NCBI RefSeq assembly: GCF_014839805.1
Contig: NC_051119.1
Span: 3,775,245 to 3,839,244 of the forward strand
Direction: 5' to 3'
DNA length: 64,000 nt
From: Manduca sexta
Taxonomy: Eukaryota > Arthropoda > Insecta > Lepidoptera > Sphingidae
Shown here: positions 45,244-57,742 of the stretch, one piece after another
Position numbering within the stretch: position 1 is the first letter of the stretch
How the letters are laid out: each line of letters begins with the position of its first letter
Notes under the pieces: generated by a model
The model's input: the letters and a program-made list of their open reading frames with translations, nothing else
Database searches by the model: none
Told to the model about the DNA's origin: nothing
Made by a program: the position numbers and the translations under genes

Positions 45244-45881
45244 TCATTGGCACTTTTAAATTGCGTCATTTTAAGGCCAATATTGAATCAACGTTTACTG
45301 AGCGTTTTATTTGCATCAAAGCAAACACGTTGTGTGTAGACACTCCTAGCTTTTGGTAGCATAGATAACATATATAAAACTGAATATACGTTATATTGTA
45401 AATAAACTCATGGTCCATAATAATATCCCGTCTTAAGGCGAGGTCGGAAAACCCCGAATATATTAAGTTTACTTTTACCATATTTATTTCCCTTACAATT
45501 TCGCGCGAAAGCAAATACAAAAATATATAAATAGCGTAAGCAATTTGAGGTCTCTTTTTTCGAAACACGTACGAATCATAAATATGCAGATAGTAGTACA
45601 TTCTCAACGAATATGCTTTTTAAAAATATTCTTGTTCGGTACATCGATTCGTGAGATGATTTAGAAAAGAGTTGTTTTCGGTTTGCGAAAGGAGTTTCGA
45701 TGGGGTTTTATTGCATGTACGTTATGACAGCGCTTTGCAGTTTTGGATTCGAATTCCAGACCCAGTATGCAGATTCCAGTGATAGTAATTTTGGAATTTA
45801 TACCTGACATGCAATAGACCTTTTACTTGGGATATAGTCCCCGAAACGCTTTTAAAATCATTATTTCTATTAATTACATGC

Positions 45882-46202
45882 ATCGATATATATGTACTAC
45901 GTACTAGATCTGGCGTTCCGTACACTCATTGTGTTCGACTCAATTATACTGCAATCCGTACACCTGAACTTAGTATGATTTCAATATTGATTGTGTGGTT
46001 ATGTACAGAATGGTACTCATAATATCAGAACTCGAGTCTAAGTATAAAACTAGATATGAATAAAAATATTAGTCAAATAAGTAAAATTATTGTTGTTCAA
46101 GTGAATAAATAAGTCATAAGTGACGTTTTAGTTGCCATTTTATTTCAGATTTTGAACAAATAGTTTATATGAACGTTCGTGTCTGTATAATATACGTCAA
46201 CG
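45882..46202 (-). repeat. R330 dispersed repeat, copy 2
   Basis: Inverted copy of 8523-8837 (starts ATCGATATATATGTACTACG, ends TATACGTCAACG). Flanked by ATTACATGC and ATTGCATGC, a 9-bp duplication with one mismatch. Confidence 0.6.
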
Positions 46203-46359
46203 ATTGCATGCAATTCCACATTTGTAATCCTATCCAGTAACCATATTCACATTGTGACGCGCCTTGGCATAACAAAGCGGCAAATGCTGCGATATGGCAC
46301 CACGTGCTCGCCTTACCCGCTGTCCGCCCCAACACTCGTGTCCGACCAGCAAATCTTAT

Positions 46360-46545
46360 AGGTCGTGGAGTATCGGACCCCGCAGTAACACCGGGGGAAA
46401 TTAGCGAATGGGATGTTGAAATTCCCCGGCTTAGCGGCTGCAAGGTCCTAGAGGAAAGTTGGAAGGGGATAGCTGGAAAGAAAGTATGGGGGAATGATAG
46501 GGAAACCTCTTAGGATGGGAGGAGCAGAGACTAGGAAATTTTCGC
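46360..46545 (+). repeat. LINE-like 3'-end fragment (CCGGCTTAGC family)
   Basis: GGACCCCGCAGTAACACCGG and TTCCCCGGCTTAGCGGCTGC. Best preserved of the four copies. Confidence 0.5.
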
Positions 46546-46917
46546 AAGGCCTTATACGCCGCAATGGGAATTGGCAATCATGAGGTCACTTAACTGTGTG
46601 CCTAGTCACGATAAATGTTTCCTCGTGCGGGCGTGCATTTGGTGTGGAGACAGAGCGAACAAGAATTGCGTAGGGGGAAGTCTTATAGGACTTAGGCGAA
46701 AGAATCTTTATGATCTGTTGCTAGAACGCTGGCTTTTAATACAAAAACGTACTGTACAAAGCTTATTGGATCAAACGGATAAGCCTCATTTTCCTAAAAC
46801 TTAGGTCGAAATACGCAAAAGTTTTTAACATCTTATATAGTATTATCTGGTCCATTTACATGAGATATTTTTATGGGATTATGATTTTATTGTTATGTAG
46901 ACTCTTTATAATAAATA

Positions 46918-47165
46918 AGCTTTTACTCGTGTTTCGGAAAAATGTTTTTCCGGGATAAAATTTTCGCTTTACATTTCCTCGATATAGAAAATAAGCTATG
47001 TGTTTCTTTAGAGTATTTATATCTACAGCAAATTTCATCCAGATCTGTTAACCTGTTCTGACGTGTTTGAGTAAAAAAACAATCATCCAACTGTCTTCCA
47101 TTACAAAGAATTGAATTTATAATATCGGGATAAATGAAAACCAAAAGCCATCGCGCAGATGCTGA
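46918..47165 (-). mobile_element. Helitron-like fragment
   Basis: AGCTTTTACTCGTGTTTCGG, CCGGGATAAAATTTTCGCTT and ATTTCATCCAGATCTGTT follow the internal order of minus-orientation lepidopteran Helitrons. Ends are decayed. Confidence 0.4.
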
Positions 47166-47818
47166 CATGTTTCTTAGAAACAATACTATGAAAGTAACAG
47201 TTGTTTTAGCAACAACAGCTAATATTTATATAGTAGGAGTATTTCACAAGGTAACTGCGTCTGTGCGGCGCCTAAGTCCCTTTAGTCGGCTCGACTACTA
47301 TTGCCGACATTAATACTGAATTTCTAAAATTGTAATTTTAACATATAATAAAGGCATATTATGAGTAATCCGACCACTAGATGTTAAGAGTCGTATTAAT
47401 AAACCTGTCTCCCTCTTAAATAGGATCTTAAGTAGACACTTAAGATGCAGAACTGTGTAATGAAAAAAACTTGAGCTGCTATTTGAACTTCTGTTAACCA
47501 AGACAGGGCAATTATTAAAAGTAGCTCTCAAAATCAAATTGCTACTCGGATTATGCTTTCAAGCAATGTTGTTATGTGTACAATAGAGACAATCTTAAGA
47601 TGCTGATTTGAACGTGCCAGCGTATCACCTGGAATCGCACTTCAGAACTCAACTGATTTTGATTATTCAGTACAACGTTAATTCCTATGAAATACAATCA
47701 AACTAACACTAAACGGTAGGTAAGATCTTGAGATAACTAAGAATCATATTAATATCCCGAACCACACTTCCAATGATACCTTTCGAAACAGTAACTATTG
47801 ACAATAGAAATAAATAAA

Positions 47819-48104
47819 CCCCCTTATTCATAGACGTTATTTATTTAAGGACGGAGTATTGCTGTGATAACAAGTCTCTCAGCTCTTCAAAGTTTCTCAG
47901 CTTTGTTTATCTGACAGCTTGCTGTTTGTTCAACTTTGTTTATTTAACAGTCCACTAGATTCAAGTTGTATCTCAATATTAGCCAATCACTACGGCCCTA
48001 TGTCTACGCACTGCAAAGGCTGCCATGCCGTCAGCACTGAGAAACAGACTTGTTATCACAGCAATGCTCCGTCCTTAGATAAATAACGTCTATGAATAAG
48101 GGGG
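47819..48104. mobile_element. Foldback MITE, second copy
   Basis: CCCCCTTATTCATAGACGTT and the inverse at the right end (ACGTCTATGAATAAGGGGG). Shares GCTGTGATAACAAGTC arms with 22275-22534. The flanking triplets are not identical, unlike the first copy. Confidence 0.65.
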
Positions 48105-48353
48105 ATTGCATATACATTGGTCTTATACACATGCCTTTTATTCCTGAAGGGGTAGGCAGAGATGCAACTAGTGAACCTACTTTCCATTGTATGTATTGCG
48201 ACTCATGATATAGGGGACGACAGTGGCGAAGATCTTGACGCAACATATAAGTACTAATAGTTAACATAAATGTGACCTGGAAATCGTTCTAATGGTAATG
48301 GATAACATAAATTATGAAACTGCGACAACGAATTATGAAATAACGAAAAACGA

Positions 48354-48620
48354 GTGCCTCGGTGGCGTAGTTGTATTGCATGTCCGGTACAATAGCGCTC
48401 TGAGGTCCTGGGTTCGAATCCCGGGTCGGGCAAAGTGATATTTGGGTTTTTCTGCTCAGTATCAGCACGGAGTCTGAAATTTGTGCCCGATATGGCGATA
48501 GGCTCCGCCCCTATCACATCATGGGACGAAACATACTTGGCGAAAAGTGGGTGCCCTAGTTGCGCCTCTGCATACCCGGGGATAAATGCGTGATGTTATG
48601 TACGTATGTATGTATGTAAA
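48354..48620 (+). repeat. S2 tRNA-derived SINE
   Basis: Full-length: GTGCCTCGGTGGCGTAGTTG, GGGTTCGAATCCCGGGTCGG, GGCGATAGGCTCC and a short (ATGT)n tail. Confidence 0.75.
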
Positions 48621-48639
48621 TTACGAAAGGGGAGCCGAC

Positions 48640-48825
48640 AGGAATATGGACCCTTCACTACTAGGGAGCGAGCCTACCTCCATATTCGGCACCAATATCA
48701 GACTACGGGCTGATATTGAGTAAAAAAACCCAACATCATTTTCCCTGACCCGGAGATCGGACCCGAGACTTCAGTACTGCAGTCGTACCATTAAAAAGCA
48801 TTTCCACTGAGGCATACAATTCATT
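48640..48825 (-). repeat. S2 SINE, diverged
   Basis: CTACTAGGGAGCGAGCCTAC, AAAAAAACCCAACATCATTT and CCGGAGATCGGACCCGAG, S2 in minus orientation. Confidence 0.5.
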
Positions 48826-49059
48826 GTTCTAACAATATTTAAAATAATAAAACAACCTAGTATGTATGTATGTTAGAGAAAAGTAATAAAAAATAATTGT
48901 GACTAAAGAGTAATAGAACACAAAACCGAAATATTGAAATTATTTTCCGTCTGTATTTTTGTTAGCGTAAACCGCCGAATCTATTGTACGGAGTTTCATG
49001 TAGTTCTGTGAAGTGGGTAGGGTATAATTGGGAGCAGAATATGGACTATTTATTACATT

Positions 49060-49316
49060 GGAATACACAACAATCTATTTCTGCCGGCAAGCAGTAGTGT
49101 ATAGTCTGTTGTGTTACGGTTTGAAGAACATTGTAGCCAATGTAAGTATAGACATAATAAGACTTAACATCTCATGTCTCAGGATGGTTAGCGCAGTGGA
49201 ATACCAAACAATACTTTGTAATTCAAGGTGTTTCTACTGTTTATAGGCGGACGAATCGCTTACCAACACGGGAACGACAAGCTAATCTCGTCATTCAAAG
49301 CAATAAAAAAAAAACA
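49060..49316 (+). repeat. S3 SINE-like repeat, uninterrupted copy
   Basis: ATTTCTGCCGGCAAGCAGTA, TTGTAGCCAATGTAAGTATA, CATCTCATGTCTCAGGATGG, GCGCAGTGGAATACCAAAC and an A10-type tail. Reference for the split copy at 24193. Confidence 0.65.
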
Positions 49317-49689
49317 ACGTCGCGGGCAAAACTATACTTACAACATCTCAATCTTTACATTTCAACTACCTTACATTTGTACTATCTTACATTTGTACTC
49401 AATCTTTACAATTATGCGATACACCATTTCAGCGAAATCCAATTCAATACAACTTCGATTAAAGTTTTGATTTCATTATTACTTTGGTTATCAAAATTGC
49501 TGAATTGTTTGCATTTTATAATTAAAGAACAGCTGAATGGTTTTGAACTTGGTATGATACCAATGGAGATGTTGAATATCTTGCTAATATTTACTTAGTG
49601 TTGCTCGCGGCTCCGTCCGCCAAAAAATTTAGAAAATGGTCTATTTGGCGCACAATGTCCTCAAAATCTGTCTAGAATTTGTTGAAAAT

Positions 49690-50996
49690 ATACACGCGGC
49701 AGTGTGCTTAAGTTGTTTGCCGGGTCTGGTAACTTAAGATGAATAAAAAAATTAATACTAAACACGGCTAAAGTAATTTAACAATCATTCAATTAAAAAA
49801 AAGTCAATATCTCAAAGAAGCTAATAATTTTAGGTCAATTATTTTAACTTAACTAATACCGAGATTGGAATAAAATGTCATTGTGTAAGTTTTTAAATCT
49901 GATGGAAAAATAACAATTGTATTTGAATGAAATCTATTAACTATGATTTGTGATTAATATGAATTATTGAACGATTTGAATAAACTAACTAAAGACTAAA
50001 AAAATATTAGAAATAAATAACCAAGAAAAGTAAACATCTACATCAAAAGAACAATCTCAAATCCTGTCCTGCATAATTCAGAAAATGTGTACTAATTATT
50101 CTGTTTGAACAAACTTTCCCCATTACGAAGATTTGAGTTGGGGCTGATGAATGAAGCCTTAAAGTTTGGAACAAGAAAGGTACTTTGTTCTCAGCCTACT
50201 ATGACTTCGGAAGCATTTTGGAATAAGCTAGTTCATGTACTTACTAGTGAGTCACCACTTTGGCTAGTAACGAATATAGATCTAGGTACTAATATATGTG
50301 AGCTAAAGAATTGCTAAGAAATTAAACGATTTTATCAATGACGTTTTACAAATAGACTCTTCATAGACTAACAAAATTGCACATAAAAACAGCGCCCTAT
50401 AATCACATACTAGTACAGCCCTAGCAGCTCGCATTGATACGGCCCGAGCGTCGACCGCCGTAGCCATCTAGTTTATTGGTCTCTTGTCACCATGACAGTC
50501 GAATAAAATGCATTTATTAGTTAAAAATAAGTTAAATAGTGTATAACTATTACTAACGTATGAAATAAAACATTTTTTTCATTCACATTTGGAGTATAAT
50601 TTGTCTCGTCTAAAAACACAGGAAGGCATTTTATTTATAAAAATACAAAAAGTTAGCAATCCGACTAGCCGCGACAGTGTTAGAGGTTGATTAAGTGAAT
50701 GTCGGGCAATTACCTTGCTTTCTTCGTCTTGCCAATATTGAGCTCGGACAACGTATTTATGTAATAAAAACATCTTAGGATTTTACTACGTTATTACATA
50801 CTTTTATTCACGTACCATCTTAAAGACACTCGACATATAAAATTAAATAACACCTTGGTATTTTCTATTTGGTACACTATACAATAATCATAATACTAAC
50901 CCTAACCTTGTAGTTACGACTATGGCTCGTTTTCAAGTGATTAGATGGTCGATCGTAGTCAAATCTTCTGCGCGAAGGAACACAACTGATTATTGC
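49690..50996. other. Spacer, unassigned
   Basis: AT-rich. A 70-aa ORF at 50105-50317 has no recognised motif, and I do not call it a gene. Confidence 0.35.
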
Positions 50997-51306
50997 CATT
51001 GACGTATATTCTATAAACATAGCGTCCATATAAACTATTTGTTCAAAATCTGAACTAAAATGGCAACCAAAACGTCACTGTTATAACCTATTTATTCACT
51101 TGAACAACAAATAATGTTACTAATTGGACTAATATTTTTTATTAAACGCTTAGACTCGAGTTTTTATATCATGAGTGCCACTCCATACACAACCACAACC
51201 TATCAATATTGACCATACTAAAGTCGCTTCGAATGGATTACAGTTCAATTCAGTTGACCGCGGTGAATATTTGGAACGCTAAATCTAGTATGTACTACAT
51301 TTAGAT
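50997..51306 (+). repeat. R330 dispersed repeat, copy 3
   Basis: CATTGACGTATATTCTATAA at the left and AGTATGTACTACATTTAGAT at the right. It shares the long interior (AACTATTTGTTCAAAATCTG) with 8523. Flanking 9-mers are only partly alike. Confidence 0.55.
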
Positions 51307-51784
51307 GGCTATTGCCAATGTAAGCAAATAACGATTTGAAATTTACAGTAAATTAAAAGTAAAGTGATGATATCAAAGACATTGATTTAAACCCTCATAG
51401 ATATTATGTAACATATATGACGATTCCCCCCTACAGGTGACTTCACTCCACGCCAATTCATACAATTCCTTACTAAATTTATTACTACCCTCATATTTCA
51501 ACGCGAACGGTCTCACGTTTGGCTTATCGGTGGGTACTCGTGAACCTCTCATAACTTACGCGGAGGATTTCCCAAATCTTTTTTTAAATGTGCACCGGTT
51601 TTAGTGTTCCGCTGGAGAGTTCGTTGATCAGGTAAATGTGAATAAAATTTTGGATTTGAAACGATGTTTTCATTTATATGTGCACATCAAAGTGACCCCA
51701 GTCATACTGGAGAAATCGTTGATCAGGTTAATGTGAATAAAATTGGAAATTGCTGTTTTTTGTTTTTTTTTTTTTTTGTTTTCT

Positions 51785-52000
51785 TTAACGCGTTCGGCAA
51801 AGCGACCCCTCTGTCATAGTATGTGGAGGTCCAATGTATTTTTTTTTTTTATGTGCAAGGCAAAGAGAACCCACTGTACCTGATGGTAAGTAGAGGTCTA
51901 ATAAAATGTCGACTGACGACCCTCGGCAGTCTACACAATTATGCCTATTGGAACTGGATATATACAGGCTGATCCCGTAACTCAGAAAACGCACTCCCAA
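51785..52000 (-). repeat. S4 SINE-like repeat, partial
   Basis: CTGATGGTAAGTAGAGGTCT, GTCTACACAATTATGCC and TACAGGCTGATCCCGTAAC in minus orientation. Confidence 0.5.
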
Positions 52001-52299
52001 TGAAACTCTCCAGGACCTGGTTCCCCTCGTGACCATGAAGGCTGCAAAGTCTTCGAAATGGGAGAAAATTATAATATAAGAAAAACACGATAAAATTTAT
52101 GGAATAGTTTTAGTTCAATGTCTAATATTTGTGTGAACATAAGAAAGCGTTATGATCCCACAAAACATAATAAACGCAATTTGCTGGATTTAATCCACAG
52201 CTAATGTACCCAAGTATATAATGTAGTTGGGCCCATCTATAATGAGGTACGCATAAGACTTGTTTGAATGTAAGCTATGGTATGTTCGTAGATTGTAGA

Positions 52300-52478
52300 C
52301 AGTGTAACTACTGGACATAATAAGACAACATCTCATGTCTCAGGATGGCGAGCGCAGTGGAATACCAAACAATACTTATTCCAAGATGTTGGATGGTGTT
52401 TCTATTGTTTACGAGCGGGCGTATCGCTTACCATCAGGCGAACAGCAAGCTCGCCTCATCACTCAAAGCAATAAAATA
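52300..52478 (+). repeat. S3 SINE-like repeat, 3' part
   Basis: GTGTAACTACTGGACATAAT, GGCGAGCGCAGTGGAATACC and CCATCAGGCGAACAGCAAGC. Confidence 0.6.
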
Positions 52479-52640
52479 TATATTTATTTATTTATTTATT
52501 TATTGCACTTAATATACAAATGTATACAGGCGGACTTAATGCCATAGGCATTCTCTACCAGTCAACCTTAGGGTGGTGCAGAGATAATCAAGGTAGGTGC
52601 ATCACGATAATACGACATTGAAAAGAAGGTATATATAAAA
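52479..52640 (-). repeat. Non-LTR element 3' end with (TAAA)n tail
   Basis: The (ATTT)n run at the left is the tail read in reverse. It is followed by GTATACAGGCGGACTTAATG and CATTCTCTACCAGTCAACC, a block seen again at 61360. Confidence 0.5.
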
Positions 52641-52931
52641 TACCTATAATAACTATAAATACAATATAAGTAACATTGTAACTATCAAAATACATAAAAT
52701 ACATATTATAATTATATAAACATATACGTATAAATATACATATATACATAAGAATATATACATATATACATAATATTATAAGTTAAGGTGGAATATTAAT
52801 AATAATAATAATATTATAAGTTCCTCGAGGAAACCAGTCCGCCAAGCTGGTCTAATTTGGCAAGTGTGGAGCAAAGTAATTGATGAGTAAAATATATACA
52901 TTATCATCTAAGGAGTTATACGTAGACATAA

Positions 52932-53260
52932 GTGGCGATAGCCTAGTTAGGTATGGAACGGACTGCCAAGACGAATGTCCGCAGGTTCAAATACAAAAGG
53001 CACACACCTCTGACTTTTCTAAAATCATGTGTGTATTCTTTGTGAATTTATCGTTCGCTTTAACGGCGAAGGAAAACATCGTGAGGAAACCTGCACATTT
53101 GAGAAGTTCTTTGTAGAAATTTCGAAGGTGTGTGAAGTCTACCAATCCGCACTAGGCCAGCGTGGTGGACTAAGGCCTAATCCCTCTCAGTAGTAGAGGA
53201 GGCCCGAGCTCAGCAGTGGGCAAGTATATAATACAGGGCTGATATTATTATTATTATTAT
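52932..53260 (+). repeat. S1 tRNA-derived SINE
   Basis: Full-length from AGTGGCGATAGCCTAGTTAG to GGGCTGATATT(ATT)n. Confidence 0.75.
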
Positions 53261-53641
53261 AACCACGCAAAGCTTGTATAAAAATACTCTAGAATATCAT
53301 ACCCATTTCCAGAGTTAGAAATGGCGCTGCAAATCCGACGACGGAACCCACCTATAAAACTGACAGGTTTACTGAGGTAACTAAGGAAACTGAAAGACCA
53401 GCTGAAATATGTTATAATATAACATTACTTTCATATTTTCAGTGCTATTGTGTTATTTGTCAATGTTAGCTTTGGAATTGGGGAAAAGTAACGTTTAGAA
53501 TGATGAAAAAGATTTTATATGTTTAATGATATCCTATGTTTACGCGAATGTTAGACATTAAAATTTAACTATTTTTCGGATTTTATCGCCCCCCTCCCCA
53601 CCACGAAGGCTGCAAAGTCTTTCTAAACGTCGTTAGAAAAA

Positions 53642-53877
53642 TCTATATAAAATGAATCCCTATTCCCCTAGGTCATGCCATCATGCGTGAACGGCTGGAC
53701 CGATTTCACTATTTTTTTGTTGTGTTTGTTATTGTTAGGAGAATGATCTTATGAAAGAAAAAATTAAAGAAGTTGAGAGGAACGTTAGAAAGTTTAAGAA
53801 AAGTTAATTTCAGCGATTGACAGAATGCGCGCGTGCATACATAGCTAAGACAGGACAACGTCTGTCGGGTCAGCTAG
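53642..53877 (+). mobile_element. H2 short Helitron
   Basis: TCTATATAAAATGAATCCCT to GTCGGGTCAGCTAG, flanked by A 53641 and T 53878. Confidence 0.7.
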
Positions 53878-53899
53878 TAAAACATAAAAACCGCTGTAA

Positions 53900-54106
53900 A
53901 AGCCGAAAAAAATAATTTTAATTATTTATGCTATTCATAAAATAGTTGTTCCTACCGCGTGTTCATTTTTTCCGGAGTAAAAAGTAGCCTATAGCACTCA
54001 AAAGTAATGTAGCTTTCTATTAGTGAAAAATTCAAAATCGATTTAATAGTTCTTGAGATTAACGCGTTCAAAGAGACTCTTCATTTTTATATATTAGTAT
54101 GGATTT
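53900..54106 (-). mobile_element. Helitron 5'-side fragment
   Basis: AGTAGCCTATAGCACTC, TCTTGAGATTAACGCGTTCA and AGAGACTCTTCATTTTTATA match the 5' side of the Helitron family at 24301-26821 in minus orientation. Confidence 0.5.
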
Positions 54107-54365
54107 AAAGTTGCAGACGGCAATACGTTGCCAGTATTTCGTTTTTATGTAATTAAGATACAAAATTTTCGATTAGTGCAACAATTAAGAAACATTTACT
54201 GTCAGTCTAGTATTGTATAAAATATTTGCATTAATTTATGTCGTAGTTCCATTGCAAGAAGTGAAGAAAGTTTACATGATTGCAAGAAAACATTCTGTTA
54301 GCTCAATACAGCAACTTTTACTGTTTCTCTATCATGTAAATCTAAAAATAAACTGTTATATAATG

Positions 54366-54690
54366 ACTGTTTGGTGGCGTAGTTGTATTACGTGCGCGGT
54401 ACTGTATAAGATCTAATGTCTCAGCTTCAAACCCAGTGCAACTACTACAATACTAGCAAAGTGATATTGGGTTTTTCTTCTCCATGTCAGCCTGTAATTT
54501 TGAATTTGTTTCCGATGTTTGTGTAGGCAACGACTTGGCTGTGCTTCTCGCATTGCTTGAGTCCATGGACAGCGTTTTACCTACAAAGGCAATAAAAAAA
54601 AATGGCGATAGCTTCGATCCCTATCACATCATGGAATGAACACATGGCGAAGTTTAGTCCCTCGTTACACTTTACTCCTTCCACGATAAA
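54366..54690 (+). repeat. S2 SINE, diverged and internally expanded
   Basis: TTGGTGGCGTAGTTGTATTA, CAAAGTGATATTGGGTTTTT and CCCTATCACATCATGGAATG, with extra sequence between the last two. Confidence 0.45.
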
Positions 54691-55799
54691 TACACGTGAT
54701 GTGTATTGTGCAAAAAAACCGAACCCTAAACTACTAACCCAAACACAAATACTAAAATTAACCCTTTCAAATACATTTCACTGTGCAAGGCACAAAAAGC
54801 CCCAGTTTGAGTCGGCTTCAGACATTCAGAAGCGTTTAATTTGCTGTGTTATCGACTAAGTACGGGCAATTTTACTCGGTTATCTCGCTAACTAGCTGAT
54901 GTGGAACTTCGCTCATGAGCAGCCGGGTCTGCGGGGCCAGTGGCAGCGGGCGAGGGATTGATGTTGCTTATTATTTAACTGCATTTATGTATTGGAATGG
55001 TCGGCGAAGTAAAACGATATAATTCGCATTTCGCACATAGTCAGGTGTTTGGTAATATAAATATAATGAAGGATTACTTTCTCATTTTGAGTATTAAACG
55101 ACCGTTGGCTTGGGTCTTGAGCCTCGCAATCGGAGTTGAATTTTTTTTATAGTAATTAAAATAATTAACTACAAATAAAATTTGTTTAACAAAAAATTAT
55201 ACCGCCTAGAAAAACCGCTAAAACCCAAAAAAAATATTTAACATATCAGTTATAAATGGTTACATAACATATCAGTTATAATGGTTAGTTTTGAAGTCGG
55301 TGACTTAATTGTTATATGTTATTAGAAACGCGCACAAACTTTGATACACAACCTTATTATGTTTACGGCATATCTTCTATAGTTTTAAGATATAAAGGTA
55401 CATAGATAACATTGAAAATAAAGAAAAAAATAAAATATCATAACAAAAATAAAAAATATATTATTGTACTAAATAACAGACAAAATACTTATTATTTATT
55501 CTTATAAAGCAATTAATAGTTACTAGTGGTTGAAATTCACCCGTGATATGAAATAACCTATGTCCTTCCGAGGGTTTGAAATTGTCTCTTGTCATCGTTT
55601 TGTAGTTTTGAGTTTATCTCATTTAGATAGACAAGGTGAGAGAGAATCAGTCTTACTTATAAAAAATTTCGCAAAGCTATGCTTAGTTAAAACACAAATT
55701 TAGTCGATCAGCTGTAAGTCAAAACCCGCCATCTTGCCTCTTAATAAGGTTTAAACTAGAAAACCGTTGGTGTTTTTGACAGCTATTTAAACACCTCTC
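54691..55799. other. Spacer with one inverted-repeat-element arm
   Basis: At about 55180-55310 a decayed arm of the 30080-type element is visible (AACAAAAAATTATACCGCC, GAAGTCGGTGACTTAATTG). No gene seen. Confidence 0.4.
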
Positions 55800-56035
55800 C
55801 CGCCCTGTGGAATGGGGGTGTTTGGAGAATTCCACCACGGTATCCCCTGCCTGTCGTAAGAGGCGACTAATAGGGGCCACGAAAGGGGTAGTTGGCGGGC
55901 AGCAGGCGGCTGTCCGCCCTAGTGCATTTTGCACATTTTTCGATTCACCCCCGGGATGGAAGGCAGTGTGTTGTTGGTCTCATACTGCCTTAGACGGCGA
56001 GGGCGTAATATGTATTAAAGGCTAAATAAATATAA
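55800..56035 (+). repeat. LINE-like 3' fragment
   Basis: GAATTCCACCACGGTATCCC, CTGTCGTAAGAGGCGACTAA and a 3' end AAAGGCTAAATAAATATAAA. This block is widespread in lepidopteran genomes by my recognition; the coding frame is not recoverable here. Confidence 0.5.
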
Positions 56036-56362
56036 AGAGCTGAGGAAGACAATACACGCTATAAGTGGGACCTTACATTTTTGAAAAGGCTGTATCTGGC
56101 GCCTACGCGGACTGTAACGGCCTTCTCTGTTACGTGAATTGGACCTTATATTTAATTTGTTGCAAAACAAAGCTTTATCAGGACAAAGTGGAATCTAGGT
56201 CTTTCGGTTTTATGTAATTGAAGGTATAAAATATTAAGCCTTCAAACAAAAATTAAGAGTATAATTGGAATTAATGTACTTTTTAATTGTTCCAATGGTC
56301 TATTTTTAGTTCTAATTTACTTCGTTTTAGATGTAATTTCCTTTTGTATTTTTATTATTAGA

Positions 56363-57105
56363 CTAGCTTCCGCTCGCAGCTTCGCCCGCGTGGATTTCGG
56401 ACTTCAAAAATGGAGCCGTTCGCGAACGTTCGAGAATGTTCGTTTTACGAAGCTACTCGCTAGGTGATTCGCTAGCCTCTAGGTGCCAAGCAAGCCGCCT
56501 GCCTGTGCGTTCGCGACCTTATATATATACAAAAATAATCCTTATAGAATGATTCAGTATTCACGCATGATGGCTTATTATTAGCGTATTTCATGTATAA
56601 CTTTGGTGTTTCTATACCGATTTCTATGATTCTTTTTTATGGAATATTTAATTAATAATGTTAACTTTTATAATTAGGGATGACTGAGAGTGTTATAAAC
56701 GTAAGAGTAGACAAATATAATGAGAATGCTTCGAACTGCTAAGCTATCGGGAGTTACACGTGTTATTGTGAGTCAACCATAAAAGATAGACATATGCTGT
56801 GGTGGGATATTTTTACATAATTTTAAGGAGAACATTTCCGTCATACATGATTTCTGTGTAGCTTTAACCATTAAGCTTGCACACGCGACGGAAGCTTAAA
56901 AAATGGAGTAACTTCTCCCGTTTTCCCAACATTGCCCTTCACTGCTCTGCTCCTATTAATTGTACCGTGATGAAAAGTATACTATAACCAGCTCAGGAGT
57001 ATGACAAATAATTGTACCAAGTTTCGTTAAAATCCGTCGAGTAGTTTTTGTTTCTATAACGGTTATACAGACAGACAGACAAAAATTTTACTAATTGCAT
57101 TTTTG
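56363..57105 (-). mobile_element. Helitron-like element, minus orientation
   Basis: CTAGCTTCCGCTCGCAGCTT followed by CGCCCGCGTGG at the left (3' end), preceded by A. Interior GAACATTTCCGTCATACATG and ACTGCTCTGCTCCTATTAAT resemble Helitron L. The right end is not precise. Confidence 0.5.
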
Positions 57106-57246
57106 GCATCAGTATCGATCCCTAATCACCCCTTGATAGTTATTTTGGAAATATATTTCATGTACAGAATTGACCTCTCTACAGATTTATTATAAGTATA
57201 GAAGATTATATAAGTTTTAAATACATTTATATACATGCTACTTACT

Positions 57247-57312
57247 CCCTTATTCATAGAAGTTATTAATCTAAGGACGGAGCATTGCTGTGATAACAAG
57301 TCTGTTTGTCTG
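57247..57312. repeat. Foldback MITE, one terminus
   Basis: CCCTTATTCATAGAAGTTAT and GCTGTGATAACAAGTCTGTT match one arm of 22275-22534. Confidence 0.5.
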
Positions 57313-57427
57313 TTCTTATAATATAAGTAACCGCAAAAAAATCAGATTTTTCTTTTATTTCCATGTCGAACATTCGCATAAACTTAAGAAATCTTAAGTT
57401 TATGCGCATAATGCGTTTATATAATCC

Positions 57428-57478
57428 TAGCTTTTGCTCGTAGCGTCGCTCGCATTTTTTTCCTGGGATAAAAAGTCT
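57428..57478 (-). mobile_element. Helitron 3'-end fragment hosting a SINE
   Basis: CTAGCTTTTGCTCGTAGCGT then TCCTGGGATAAAAAGTC. The Helitron sequence seems to resume after the SINE with TTCCTTTTTATACAG. Confidence 0.5.
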
Positions 57479-57742
57479 GCCTCGGTGACGTAGTTGTACT
57501 GCATGCGCGGTACGGCAGCGCTCTGGGGTCCTGGGTTCGAATCCCGGGTCGGGCAAAGTGATATTTGGGTTTTTCTGCTCAGTATCAGCCCGGAGTCCGG
57601 AATTTGTGCCCGATATGGCGATAGGCTCGCCCCCTATCACATCATGGGACGGAACACACTTGGCGAAAAGTGGGTACCATGGTTGCGCCTCTGCATACCC
57701 CTTCGGGGATAAAATGCGTGATGTTGTGTGTGTGTGTGTGTG
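57479..57742 (+). repeat. S2 tRNA-derived SINE with 10-bp target duplication
   Basis: Full-length copy (GCCTCGGTGACGTAGTTG, GGGTTCGAATCCCGGGTCGG) ending in (GT)n. Flanked by TAAAAAGTCT at 57469-57478 and 57743-57752. Confidence 0.75.

Noticed and set aside
48354..48430. tRNA gene
   Set aside because: A- and B-box-like motifs are present, but the sequence continues into a SINE body and recurs many times in the window, and no cloverleaf with an anticodon loop could be drawn. The same holds for all S1 and S2 heads.
50105..50317. 70-aa gene
   Set aside because: No motif, no splice context, no neighbour to support it; length is expected by chance in this much sequence.
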